Both the position numbers and the translations under genes were made by a program. From contig JAMCTA010000084.1 in the NCBI GenBank assembly GCA_023381895.1, positions 1 through 9,663 on the forward strand: a stretch of 9,663 nt of DNA, read 5' to 3'. Each line of letters begins with the position of its first letter. Positions within the stretch are counted from its first letter, which is position 1. Shown here in pieces: positions 1 to 6,713 of the stretch. The stretch is from Chloroflexota bacterium (GTDB taxonomy: Bacteria; Chloroflexota; UBA4733). The notes under the pieces were generated by a model. The model was not told where the DNA came from. It did no database searches and was given only the letters and a program-made list of their open reading frames with translations.

Positions 1-2
1 TG

Positions 3-752
3 GGAAGGCGTGCCCAGGCCGGGGATCGCGAAGCCGTACACGCACTCGTCAAGCACAACTTGCGACTCGTGGTGAGTGTGGCGAAGAAATATCAAAACCT
101 CGGGATGTCTCTCCTCGACCTCATCCAGGAGGGGAGCGTTGGCTTGATGCGTGCTGCGGAGAAGTTCGATCCGACGCGTGGCTTCCGCTTCTCCACCTAT
201 GCAACGTGGTGGATCCGCCAGGCCATCTTGCGTGCCCTGAACGAGCAGTCGCGGCTGGTTCGCTTGCCGGAGTACCTCTCCGGACGGCGAAATCTCGTCG
301 ATCAAGCTCGGGAGACGTTACGCGAACGCCTCGGCCGTACTCCATCTGATGCCGAAGTGGCAGGCGAGGCTTCCGTGCCGGTCGAACAGGTCACGGCACT
401 TGCCCAGGCCTCCCGTCCAGTCGCCTCTCTGGATGCTCCTCTCGGCGAAGATGGGGAGCTCGCCCTAGGTGACCTGATCCGCGACGGTGAGCCGAGCGCT
501 GAAGACCTCGCTGAACGAGAGGACCGACGCGCTGCGGTCACCCAGGCCCTCTCAGTTCTCGAGCAGCGGGAACGTGAGGTCATCCGCCTTCGTTACGGTC
601 TCACCGACAACGGCCGGGAACACACACTGGAGGAAGTCGGACGCACTCTTGGGCTTACCCGCGAGCGTATCCGCCAGATCGAAACCAAGGCGCTGCGCAG
701 GCTGCGTGGCGAAGACGTTGCGCAGTTGCTGCGAGCCCACATCGCAAACTAG
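3..752 (+). CDS. RNA polymerase sigma-70 factor, primary/group 2 type (5' end outside window)
   Basis: Directs core RNA polymerase to -10/-35 promoters. The frame is open from the first bases, so the gene enters from the left; about 249 residues are visible. Region 2 is near residues 15-90: core-binding [15 protein letters not shown], then [21 protein letters not shown] (2.3/2.4, melting and -10 recognition). Region 3 follows with an [14 protein letters not shown] helix and the [18 protein letters not shown] linker (3.2). Region 4 closes the protein with [15 protein letters not shown] and the helix-turn-helix [24 protein letters not shown] that reads the -35. A TTG at 60 is a poor start because homology continues upstream of it. 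The tail [19 protein letters not shown] lacks the HPSR-type ending of many housekeeping RpoD/SigA proteins, so a group 2 paralogue is possible; an rpoD/sigA symbol is not assured. It converges on the phosphoesterase with only 34 bp between stops and no clear terminator. Confidence 0.93.
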   Translation, partial: GRRAQAGDREAVHALVKHNLRLVVSVAKKYQNLGMSLLDLIQEGSVGLMRAAEKFDPTRGFRFSTYATWWIRQAILRALNEQSRLVRLPEYLSGRRNLVDQARETLRERLGRTPSDAEVAGEASVPVEQVTALAQASRPVASLDAPLGEDGELALGDLIRDGEPSAEDLAEREDRRAAVTQALSVLEQREREVIRLRYGLTDNGREHTLEEVGRTLGLTRERIRQIETKALRRLRGEDVAQLLRAHIAN

Positions 753-786
753 CCTATGACCAGCGCGTGAAGGAGGCATGCCGGAA

Positions 787-2379
787 TCATGGCGTGGCCG
801 TCGCCGTGCCCGATCCGGTCGTCTGCCTCGCCCGCTTTCTCCCTTGTTCGTTGCCGGTCGTCGGAGGCGCGATCAGCGTCGTCTGAGGGTGGACAGGCAG
901 AATGAGGGGCGGCCGCGGCGCCTGCGCAAAGTTGAAGTCGTTGATCAGGTTACCGAGCTGCGGTGCGTTCTCCCGCACATCGGGACGGGAGTCCGGCCGT
1001 CCATCAGTCTTCGGGTCGAGACGTTGACCGTTCAGGAAGTCGTCTTCGATGAACTTCAGATAGGCATCAAAGCTCAATGTCTGATGGTCGATATATCCCT
1101 GTTTGGCATAGGGACTGATCACCAACCCCGGCACACGGATACCATAGCCCAGGCTGTCCACGGAAGGCGGCACCACCTGATCGTAGAAGCCTCCCCAGTC
1201 GTCCCAGGTGAGGAAGATGGCGGTGCTATCCCAATCCGGGCTCTGCATCGCCGCGTTGATAATTGTCGTGACGTACGACTGACCCGTGCTGACTAGGTTG
1301 GGCGGATGCTCACTATCCTGTGTGTCCGGTAGGATCCAGGAGACCGCCGGCAGCGTGCCCGCCTTGGCAGCGCTGAAGTAGTTGGCCAGATCTTGTAGAT
1401 TGCCCATCTGCTTGTCCTGATGAACATCCGTGAAGCCCGGCAGCACGTTCCAGATGATTGGCACGCCGTGCGCCCGGCCGCCAAAGGCCTTGCCGGCTCC
1501 GTGGTCGAGGTACCAGACCCAGCTCACACCGTGCTGGTGAAGCAGGTAGGTGAGATCAGTCCAGGCAAAGGGGGTGGCCGACGTCGATTGCGCCTTCTGT
1601 CCACCGGCTGCGGTCCCGGCCACCTTGCGGTTCTTCGGCATCAGGGCACTCCGGCAGGACATAGGGTTGTTGGGGTTGCTGCAGTCGGCCGACCAGCCGG
1701 AGATCAAGAAGAGGTGGGAAGGGAAGCTCCAGGAGTGGACCGACTCGAACATGTGGTCTTGCAGCACGAAGTGTTGCGCGTAGGCCCAGTAGTTGGGAAT
1801 GTCGCTTTGGTCGTGGTAGCCCATCACATCGATCTGTGCACCGTGAGTACAAGCCGGGTTGGTGGGATCGGTGCAGCCGCGCTTACCATGCTCCGCCTCT
1901 TGGATGAAGCCATCCATCTTGCCGCCGTTGACGTCTACTGCAGAGGCAGCGGCATTGTGTGGTCCGCCGCCGTTGCGGTCTTGGTGATCAAGATAGGGCT
2001 TTACGCACTGCCCTGTCCTAGGATCTGACACGCAGACGGTGGGGACGCCGTTCTGCATCGGAATGCCGTCCGCGCCCGGATAGGTGCCGAAATAGCTGTC
2101 AAAGGAACGGTTCTCCTGGAAGATGATGATGACGTGCTTGATCAGGTGAATACCGCCAGCAGAAGCCGCACCAGTGGCAGCCGATACAGTGGAACCCGCC
2201 TGAGCAACTGTCGCGCCCGGCGTGCCTGTTCCAAGGGATGCTGTTGACCTACTTGCCACACGACTGCTAGTGGAGATTGTCGCCGAGCTCGTCTGGCCGG
2301 TGCCAGCACAAGCGGAGAGCGTGCAGATGATAACGCTCGGCATGAGGAGGCGCCACCAGCGTGGCGGATACTGGACCAT
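787..2379 (-). CDS. Lipoprotein phosphoesterase, phospholipase C / acid phosphatase (AcpA-like) family
   Basis: Probable secreted, lipid-anchored hydrolase of phosphate esters or phospholipids. The protein has a lipoprotein signal: basic RWWR, a hydrophobic stretch, then lipobox LSAC with Cys24, followed by a Ser/Thr/Ala/Gly-rich linker to about residue 75. The phosphoesterase fold starts at [17 protein letters not shown] (about 83-98), the family signature; [12 protein letters not shown] (about 349-360) and [15 protein letters not shown] (about 391-405) are the other metal/active-site blocks. Many relatives read DEHGG where this one has DDWGG, so the usual Glu and His are replaced. Start: a GTG at 2397 is in frame, but ATG 2379 is preferred because GGAGGT lies 10 nt upstream and the signal peptide then has normal length. 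About 530 residues, ordinary for the family. Substrate cannot be read from sequence. It is the last gene of the leftward block and appears to have its own promoter. Confidence 0.92.
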   Translation of the reverse strand: MVQYPPRWWRLLMPSVIICTLSACAGTGQTSSATISTSSRVASRSTASLGTGTPGATVAQAGSTVSAATGAASAGGIHLIKHVIIIFQENRSFDSYFGTYPGADGIPMQNGVPTVCVSDPRTGQCVKPYLDHQDRNGGGPHNAAASAVDVNGGKMDGFIQEAEHGKRGCTDPTNPACTHGAQIDVMGYHDQSDIPNYWAYAQHFVLQDHMFESVHSWSFPSHLFLISGWSADCSNPNNPMSCRSALMPKNRKVAGTAAGGQKAQSTSATPFAWTDLTYLLHQHGVSWVWYLDHGAGKAFGGRAHGVPIIWNVLPGFTDVHQDKQMGNLQDLANYFSAAKAGTLPAVSWILPDTQDSEHPPNLVSTGQSYVTTIINAAMQSPDWDSTAIFLTWDDWGGFYDQVVPPSVDSLGYGIRVPGLVISPYAKQGYIDHQTLSFDAYLKFIEDDFLNGQRLDPKTDGRPDSRPDVRENAPQLGNLINDFNFAQAPRPPLILPVHPQTTLIAPPTTGNEQGRKRARQTTGSGTATATP

Positions 2380-2389
2380 GGTGCTGTCT

Positions 2390-2395
2390 ACCTCC
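2390..2395 (-). promoter_or_regulatory. Ribosome binding site deciding the phosphoesterase start
   Basis: GGAGGT on the minus strand, 10 nt before ATG 2379. It lies inside the extended GTG (2397) reading, which therefore has no site of its own; this favours the ATG. Confidence 0.6.
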
Positions 2396-2402
2396 ACTAT
2401 CT

Positions 2403-2433
2403 CTTATCTCTCTGGGAGAGGCCCGTGGGTCAA
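2403..2433 (-). promoter_or_regulatory. Candidate sigma-70 promoter of the phosphoesterase gene
   Basis: On the minus strand, TTGACC (2433-2428, 5/6 match to -35) is followed after 19 bp by GATAAG (2408-2403, 4/6), or after 17 bp by the poorer GAGATA (2410-2405). Transcription would begin near 2398, leaving about 20 nt before ATG 2379 with the GGAGGT site inside it. The spacing is long for the better -10, so this is a moderate call. Confidence 0.4.
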
Positions 2434-2508
2434 GAGTTGACGTACAACGCCTACTGCCAAGCATTCTCGGTACGTAGAGTAGGGAAGTCTTTAAGTGGTA
2501 GGTAAAGA

Positions 2509-2531
2509 GCGCCTTAAGCAGCTTCTGGCGC
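2509..2531 (-). terminator. Terminator-like hairpin after the small membrane protein gene
   Basis: GCGCC/GGCGC arms enclose a second AAG/CTT stem with a 3-nt loop, separated by a 2+2 internal mismatch. On the minus strand the hairpin is followed by TCTTTACC, a weak U tract. It lies 18 bp past the stop of the upstream gene and ahead of the phosphoesterase promoter candidate, so it would separate the two transcription units, at least partly. Confidence 0.4.
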
Positions 2532-2548
2532 ATCCCCGTCTTGTGCCT

Positions 2549-3109
2549 TCACTTCGTCACAGGTCCCTCATAGGCTCCTACGAGGCTGGACGCCGCTTTG
2601 GTCAGCGAGGCCGCCGCTTTCGCGATCGCCGTCCTATCGTTCTGGGCGATGGCAGAATGGAGTGCCGACAGCCCCGCAACGATTCGAGCGACCGCGCTCA
2701 GCACCTGTTTCTGCGTGCCCGATGCAGCACCAGGCGCCTTTACCGCCCGCAACTCCCGCTGCTCTTGCAGCAGCTTCGGTTGCAAACGGTCTAGTGCCGC
2801 GACCGCCCGGCTAGCTGAGAGCGTGCCACTGCCGGCCTGAGCAGCGACATCAACCGCTGCGAGGACCGTTTGCTCAACGGCGAGCACGGGTGGCGCCGCA
2901 GTGGCGCTGTAGATGGCCGCCGTCTTGCTGCCACTACCCGTGGTCGCGCTGACCTTGGTCATCACCCTATTTCCAGGCTTGGAGGTGCCAGAGAACAGCA
3001 GTTCCAGAATTAAGGCGACGACGGCGACGTATCCCACCAGGAGCACGACGATGCGTAGAAGCCGGTGTTTCTGCGGTGTAGAAATACGCACCTTGGCTGT
3101 AGCGGTCAT
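2549..3109 (-). CDS. Small single-pass membrane protein with Ala-rich helical outer domain, unknown function
   Basis: I do not recognise the family. The 186-residue protein has a short basic N-terminus (KVR, KHR), one transmembrane helix at about 18-40 (LLRIVVLLVGYVAVVALILELLF), then about 145 residues that the positive-inside rule puts outside the membrane. That part begins with a Ser/Thr/Gly-rich linker (41-70) and continues as three or four amphipathic, Ala/Leu/Gln-rich segments (about 74-90, 99-124, 131-155, 159-180) that look like a helical bundle. There is no lipobox, enzymatic motif or ATPase motif. Its ATG overlaps the TGA of the upstream tandem-TMD gene in an ATGA junction, a classic translational-coupling arrangement, so a physical or functional partnership with that protein is a fair inference. 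The second helix pair is charged (LQPKLLQEQRELRAVK) and could mediate protein contacts. Confidence 0.78.
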   Translation of the reverse strand: MTATAKVRISTPQKHRLLRIVVLLVGYVAVVALILELLFSGTSKPGNRVMTKVSATTGSGSKTAAIYSATAAPPVLAVEQTVLAAVDVAAQAGSGTLSASRAVAALDRLQPKLLQEQRELRAVKAPGAASGTQKQVLSAVARIVAGLSALHSAIAQNDRTAIAKAAASLTKAASSLVGAYEGPVTK

Positions 3110-5316
3110 CGACCGGACTCCGTGTGGAAAGCGAGCACCGGCGCGCTCTGCCCGAGCGGGCGATCGTCCATCAGTTCGAAGACGCGATCCACATTAGCCT
3201 GTACCCCCTTGACCGTCACGTAGCCATTGAAGAGTTCGCCCAGACCTTCCAGTCGATCCGAGTAGGTCATAATCGCCAGGAGCGTACCCAGGCTAAGGGC
3301 GCCACCCATCACCATAGCGCCGCCAAACCACCAGATAATGCCGCGTACGATAACGGCCTTGCCACCGAACACGGCCTGAAACAACCAAGCTAACAAGTTG
3401 CTCGCAACTCCGTAGTTGGCTAGTTCCTGATTGAGCGCCGCAAAGTCCCCTTCGGACGCTTGCCGCTCACCGTCCTGGACGGTGCCGGCGGCGGTAGCAG
3501 ATACCAGCGTGTGTAGTTGGCGCACACGCTCGAAGATGCGCTGCTTCAAGGCATAGGTCACCCGTCCCATGAAAGCGGTCCAGAGTATGAAGGGCGGCAT
3601 GAGCAGCAAGACGACCAGACCCAGACGCCAGTTGAGCGCAAACATGATGATGACGGCAGAGACGACGGGTATTTCCTGCCAGGTCAGGTTGGCTAGTTGA
3701 GCAGATCCTGAGTAGACACCATTGACGTCGTTAACTCCCCGTGAGGTGATCTCGCTCGGCGCGTGGTGCGCGAAGAAGGCGGTAGGCTTGTCATTCATGC
3801 TGTCATAGAAGGCGTCGCGGAAGTTCTGTAGGGCACGATTCGACATGATTTCGTGGCTCACGGTACTGATAGTGCCGGTAATGATGTGGATGACCGGATA
3901 GGCCAGGATGCCTAGGACACCGAGGAGCAGCAGCGATCGATTCTGTTGGGGAATAGCCTGGTCGATGATCATGCGCTGAAAGAGTGGCACGATCTGGCCC
4001 AGACCACCGATGGCAATGACCGCCATGAGCACGACCAGCAGCCAGTAGGGCCAGTAGGGGAGAAAGAAGCGTAGGAGTCGCGCCAGGCTGGCCAGCCCAC
4101 CCACTCGATCGCGCTCTGCTGTCTGCTGGAGCGGCAGGTCCAAGCGGCGCAGCCAGCGGGAGAGGTGCAACAGGTCGAAGACGCTCTCTCTGCTACGCTC
4201 CGTCTCACCTTGCCGTACTGTCGCCGGATCACCGGCAGCGGCACTACATGCTTGAGCCGCTTCGATGGCGGCGTAGATACGGTCGGAGAGTGCTACGATG
4301 CCCCGCACGTTGATGAGAACGTTCAGCAGGCTTTGCACCGGCTTCTCGACTCTACTGACGTAAGCCAAGAAGGCGATGAGCGTCCCCAGTTCCAAGCGGC
4401 CTTGCATAATGCGGCTGCCGCCCAGCCACCAGAGCAGTGCTGTGGCCAGCGCTGGACCAACCGACCAGAGGTTGCTGAAGGAGCGCGTCAGAAAGCGCAG
4501 CATAATGCCGAGATTGGCCAGCAGCGCGTTGTCACGGTGAAAAGCCAGCGCCGGCACCGGCCGGCCGGTGCCCAGTTGCTGGAAGTCATAGTTGACGTCG
4601 GAGATCTTCTCGTACATCCGGCGCGTCACGGCGTATACCCAGCGGGCAGTAAGCACTCCAAAAGTGACGAAGGGGGGCAGGATCAGCACGACTGCCAGGG
4701 CGAAACGCCAGTTCAGCAAGAACATGGCAACGAGAGAGGCACCAAGCACTGCCACGGAATTCACCGCGCCCAGCACCGTATCGAAGATACCGGCGATACC
4801 GGTGAACACCGTGGAGTTACCGCCGACGACGCCCACGTCGTTGATGACACGCGCCGTCAGAGTATCCGTCTCCTGCTGCCGCCGGTATTCTGGGGGCAAG
4901 CTCCGGATGTCTGCTTCCAGCTCGGCACGTACGTCACGCACCACGCCGTTGGCGGCAACGGCGCCGAACAGCGTGTGCAGGAGGCCGATTGCCGTAGTCA
5001 GTAGGTATACGCCGAGTGTGGCCAGAATGAGCTGCAGTAGCAAACGCTGATTGTGGGCTGGCAACGCCTGATCGATGATGCTCCTAGTGATAAGCGGTGG
5101 GATCGTCCCGACGGCAGCGGAAACTACGATGAGCAAGAGTACACCGGCGACAGCAGGCCAGTAGGGAAGGAACCGGCCAAAAAGCCGCCAGAGGGAGGAA
5201 GTGCGCAGCGGCTCGGCAGGTCTACCAGTCCACACCACGCCAAGGTCGTGCCACCAGGCAAACTCGCGCAGCGTCTGACGCCAGGCCGGCCGGTCGGCGT
5301 CGTCGGATAGGCTCAT
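3106..5316 (-). CDS. Tandem ABC-exporter transmembrane domains fused in one protein, no nucleotide-binding domain
   Basis: 736 residues. Two copies of the type 1 ABC exporter membrane domain (six helices each) lie in tandem, at about 45-352 and 415-717. The copies align by eye: FLPYWP (49 and 418), RSIIDQALPAHN / RMIIDQAIPQQN (78, 448), NDV in the first cytoplasmic loop (159, 529), LNWR...PPF (201, 561), and WWLGG...GTLIAF / WWFGG...GTLLAI (296, 662). After each copy, where an ATPase domain of about 230 residues normally follows, there is only a short linker (353-414) or the end of the protein 19 residues after VFELMDD. No Walker A, LSGGQ or Walker B is visible here or in the next gene. The cytoplasmic loops that normally contact the ATPase are retained in outline. 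Either an ATPase encoded elsewhere drives it, or it has become a non-transporting membrane protein. ATG 5316 has no good ribosome binding site. The 3' end overlaps the next gene by 4 bp. Confidence 0.88.
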   Translation of the reverse strand: MSLSDDADRPAWRQTLREFAWWHDLGVVWTGRPAEPLRTSSLWRLFGRFLPYWPAVAGVLLLIVVSAAVGTIPPLITRSIIDQALPAHNQRLLLQLILATLGVYLLTTAIGLLHTLFGAVAANGVVRDVRAELEADIRSLPPEYRRQQETDTLTARVINDVGVVGGNSTVFTGIAGIFDTVLGAVNSVAVLGASLVAMFLLNWRFALAVVLILPPFVTFGVLTARWVYAVTRRMYEKISDVNYDFQQLGTGRPVPALAFHRDNALLANLGIMLRFLTRSFSNLWSVGPALATALLWWLGGSRIMQGRLELGTLIAFLAYVSRVEKPVQSLLNVLINVRGIVALSDRIYAAIEAAQACSAAAGDPATVRQGETERSRESVFDLLHLSRWLRRLDLPLQQTAERDRVGGLASLARLLRFFLPYWPYWLLVVLMAVIAIGGLGQIVPLFQRMIIDQAIPQQNRSLLLLGVLGILAYPVIHIITGTISTVSHEIMSNRALQNFRDAFYDSMNDKPTAFFAHHAPSEITSRGVNDVNGVYSGSAQLANLTWQEIPVVSAVIIMFALNWRLGLVVLLLMPPFILWTAFMGRVTYALKQRIFERVRQLHTLVSATAAGTVQDGERQASEGDFAALNQELANYGVASNLLAWLFQAVFGGKAVIVRGIIWWFGGAMVMGGALSLGTLLAIMTYSDRLEGLGELFNGYVTVKGVQANVDRVFELMDDRPLGQSAPVLAFHTESGR

Positions 5317-5353
5317 CTAGCCAGACCAGCCATTGTGTTGCTTCCACGGTACG

Positions 5354-5382
5354 ACAATACGACAGGACCAGACGGATGACGA
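5354..5382 (-). promoter_or_regulatory. Weak proximal promoter candidate for the tandem-TMD gene
   Basis: Minus strand TCGTCA (5382-5377, 4/6) and TATTGT (5359-5354, 4/6) with a 17-bp spacer, about 40 nt before ATG 5316. It is weaker than the distal candidate at 5513-5541, but if used it would put the hairpin at 5411-5443 upstream of the transcript. Confidence 0.2.
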
Positions 5383-5410
5383 CCACTACGTCCAAGATAG
5401 GCGCGCACGG

Positions 5411-5443
5411 AGAGAAAAAGGCGATTAGGTCACTGCACCGCCT
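5411..5443 (-). terminator. Intrinsic terminator, possible attenuator in the leader of the tandem-TMD gene
   Basis: On the minus strand, AGGCGGT pairs with ATCGCCT (7 bp, one G-U) around an 11-nt loop and runs directly into TTTTCTCT. This is the best intrinsic-terminator shape in the window. It lies 60-70 nt after the start site predicted from the promoter at 5513-5541 and about 95 nt before the ATG at 5316. An alternative short stem, CACC with GGTG, uses the upstream arm and would compete with the terminator. If the distal promoter is not real, this is simply the terminator of the aldolase transcript. Confidence 0.5.
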
Positions 5444-5512
5444 GGTGATTGGCCTCTCGACGGACGTTCGTGGCCCCCATCGCCGCCTTCTCGTGTGCGA
5501 CTCTAACGGATT

Positions 5513-5541
5513 ATCTTACAACAGGAACATTGCACCGTCAA
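5513..5541 (-). promoter_or_regulatory. Candidate sigma-70 promoter of the tandem-TMD block
   Basis: Minus strand TTGACG (5541-5536, 5/6) and TAAGAT (5518-5513, 4/6) with the optimal 17-bp spacer; an overlapping GATAAT gives a second -10 option at 20 bp. The predicted start near 5505 leaves a leader of about 190 nt before ATG 5316, long enough for the hairpin at 5411-5443 to act within it. Confidence 0.45.
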
Positions 5542-5658
5542 ACGAAATCATCGCCTCCGCCCACCGGGAACGGTAGAGCTACCAGGTGGCCTCCAGCGCC
5601 TGGGCATGACTGAAGGGCTCCAGCTGCTCCCAGACCGCTCCAGCATCACGGCCTCCGA

Positions 5659-5677
5659 TCCTGGGTTCGCGCCAGGA
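5659..5677 (-). terminator. Weak hairpin 31 bp after the aldolase stop
   Basis: TCCTGG and CCAGGA arms (6 bp) with a 7-nt loop. On the minus strand no U tract follows, so it is at best a weak or Rho-assisted terminator or an end-protecting structure for the aldolase mRNA. Confidence 0.2.
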
Positions 5678-5707
5678 GCGACTCCTCACTGCAGGCTGGC
5701 CTATGGC

Positions 5708-6589
5708 TCAGGCAATCACCTTGGCGGCGCGCAGGGCCTGGCCGATCTGCTCGCGCACAGCCGGCTGCACTGGCAGGAGGGGGTGACGCGGCCCACCTAC
5801 CGGCCGTCCGCGCCAGGCCAGTGCCGTCTTGGTTCGCGCCGGCAGGTCTGGTCCGGCGATGGCGTCCCACACCAGCAGGATGCGCTCGTGCAGCTGCCGC
5901 GCTTCTTCTATCTGCCCGGCCTTGCAGGCGTCCCAGAGTTGCACACAGAGATCGGGCAGTACCGTCAGGATGGCCGCAACCGCGCCTTGAGCGCCGAGGA
6001 GGAACGAAGGGAACAGCAAATCGTCCACTGCACTCAGCACAGTGAGCCGGTCACCAGCCAGCGTCAGCAGCCGTGCCAGCTTGTGGATGTCGCCACCGCT
6101 CTGCTTCACCGCTACCACGTGCGTGAGCTCGCTCAGCCGCAGCAGCAGCTCCGGGCTGAGCGTATTCCATGGCACCACATTGTAGATGATAATGGGCAGG
6201 CCGACCTCGTCGCCGATGCGGCGATAATAGGCGAGTGTCCCTTCCTCATCCGGCCGGAACAGGTAGTGCACCGGTGTGACCTGGATAGCCTGGATGCCGG
6301 TGTGGCGCAAAGCCAGACCGGCACGCACCACATCGCGTGTGCAATCCCGAATGATGCCGGCGATCACCGGCACGCGCCCGGTCGCAGCCTCTACTGCCGT
6401 CGTGGCGGAACGCACCAACTCGGCTTCGCTCAAGGTGTGCCCTTCGCCCGTGCTGCCGGTGACGGTGATGCCGTGGGCGCCGGCAGCAATGACAGACTCG
6501 ACCTCGCGCCGCAGTACCGGCTCGTCCAGTTCCTCTTGCGCGTCGAAGGGGGTGGCGAGGGGTGGGATGATACCTCGCAACGTCAGCAC
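5708..6589 (-). CDS. Dihydrodipicolinate synthase (DapA) family lyase/aldolase, substrate unknown
   Basis: Class I, Schiff-base-forming TIM-barrel lyase acting on a pyruvate-type keto acid. The 293-residue length is normal for the family. Motifs: GIIPPLATPFD at the N-terminus; GSTGE at 45-49 (carboxylate-binding loop); Tyr136 in IIIYNVVPW; and the lysine Lys162 in VAVKQSGGD, expected to form the imine with substrate. True dihydrodipicolinate synthases carry an Arg a few residues after the Tyr (YNVPSRT in E. coli, Arg138); here the segment reads YNVVPWNT with no Arg, so lysine biosynthesis is unlikely and a sugar-acid aldolase/dehydratase or similar catabolic role is preferred (inference). It starts at GTG with AGGAG 6 nt upstream. 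The C-terminal 50 residues are less typical. A strong -10 (TATACT) lies 39-44 nt upstream. Confidence 0.9.
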   Translation of the reverse strand: MLTLRGIIPPLATPFDAQEELDEPVLRREVESVIAAGAHGITVTGSTGEGHTLSEAELVRSATTAVEAATGRVPVIAGIIRDCTRDVVRAGLALRHTGIQAIQVTPVHYLFRPDEEGTLAYYRRIGDEVGLPIIIYNVVPWNTLSPELLLRLSELTHVVAVKQSGGDIHKLARLLTLAGDRLTVLSAVDDLLFPSFLLGAQGAVAAILTVLPDLCVQLWDACKAGQIEEARQLHERILLVWDAIAGPDLPARTKTALAWRGRPVGGPRHPLLPVQPAVREQIGQALRAAKVIA

Positions 6590-6595
6590 CGGCAG

Positions 6596-6600
6596 CTCCT
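6596..6600 (-). promoter_or_regulatory. Ribosome binding site deciding the GTG start of the DapA-family gene
   Basis: AGGAG on the minus strand, 6 nt before GTG 6589. The first residues after this GTG match the family N-terminus, so the non-ATG start is well supported. Confidence 0.65.
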
Positions 6601-6627
6601 ATCTTCTAGGACCGAAATTGCACGGCC

Positions 6628-6658
6628 AGTATACATCTTCGCTTGCACTGGTTGTCCC
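6628..6658 (-). promoter_or_regulatory. Candidate promoter of the DapA-family gene, -35 overlapping an inverted repeat
   Basis: Minus strand TATACT (6633-6628, 5/6 match to -10) lies 19 bp after GGGACA (6658-6653, 4/6 to -35). The predicted start near 6621 gives a leader of about 32 nt. The -35 is one arm of the perfect inverted repeat at 6653-6668, which could serve as an operator. Confidence 0.4.
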
Positions 6659-6675
6659 TGTTGGGACAGATTTTT
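6653..6675 (+). terminator. Plus-strand intrinsic terminator shape with no plus-strand gene before it
   Basis: TGTCCC and GGGACA arms (6 bp, 7 with a flanking U-G pair) around a TGTT loop, then GATTTTTCT. Shape and U tract suit an intrinsic terminator read left to right, yet all genes to its left as far as the sigma factor are on the minus strand. It may stop antisense transcription, or the repeat may serve as a protein-binding site. Confidence 0.4.
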
Positions 6676-6713
6676 CTGGGTGGGGGAAAAGCGATGGGTC
6701 GCGGAGTATAGAG

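Larger units (their letters stand above)
5317..5707. other. Gene-poor stretch between the aldolase and tandem-TMD genes
   Basis: I support no gene in these 391 bp. A 66-codon plus-strand reading frame (5376-5576) lacks a ribosome site and recognisable features and would run across the minus-strand terminator and promoter. The stretch holds the minus-strand promoter candidates at 5513-5541 and 5354-5382, the hairpin at 5411-5443, and a 6-bp hairpin without a U tract at 5659-5677. Confidence 0.6.

Noticed and set aside
778..1296. 172-codon plus-strand frame just after the sigma stop, preceded by AAGGAGG
   Set aside because: The Shine-Dalgarno match is only 1 nt from the ATG, too close to work. 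The protein is Arg-rich and antisense to the well-supported phosphoesterase.
1420..2028. 202-codon plus-strand open frame
   Set aside because: It is a shadow of the phosphoesterase gene, with no motif and no start signal.
2398..3105. A missing ATPase domain hidden in another frame downstream of the tandem-TMD gene
   Set aside because: All minus-strand frames here were read. The only sensible product is the single-pass helical protein, with no Walker or signature motif in any frame.
3337..3366. GGKAVIVRG (residues 651-659 of the tandem-TMD protein) as a Walker A remnant
   Set aside because: It lacks the GxxGxGK(S/T) spacing, lies within TMD2 between predicted helices, and lines up with non-ATPase sequence in copy 1.
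4165..5004. 279-codon plus-strand open frame
   Set aside because: It is antisense to the tandem-TMD gene, has no family features, and has the composition expected of a reverse-strand shadow in GC-rich DNA.
5376..5576. 66-codon plus-strand frame in the gene-poor stretch
   Set aside because: It has no ribosome site or recognisable domain, and overlaps the minus-strand terminator and promoter candidates.
5600..5680. T-arm-like GGGTTCGCGCC suggesting a tRNA
   Set aside because: The loop is out of register for TTCRA, and I find no D-arm, anticodon arm or acceptor pairing around it on either strand.
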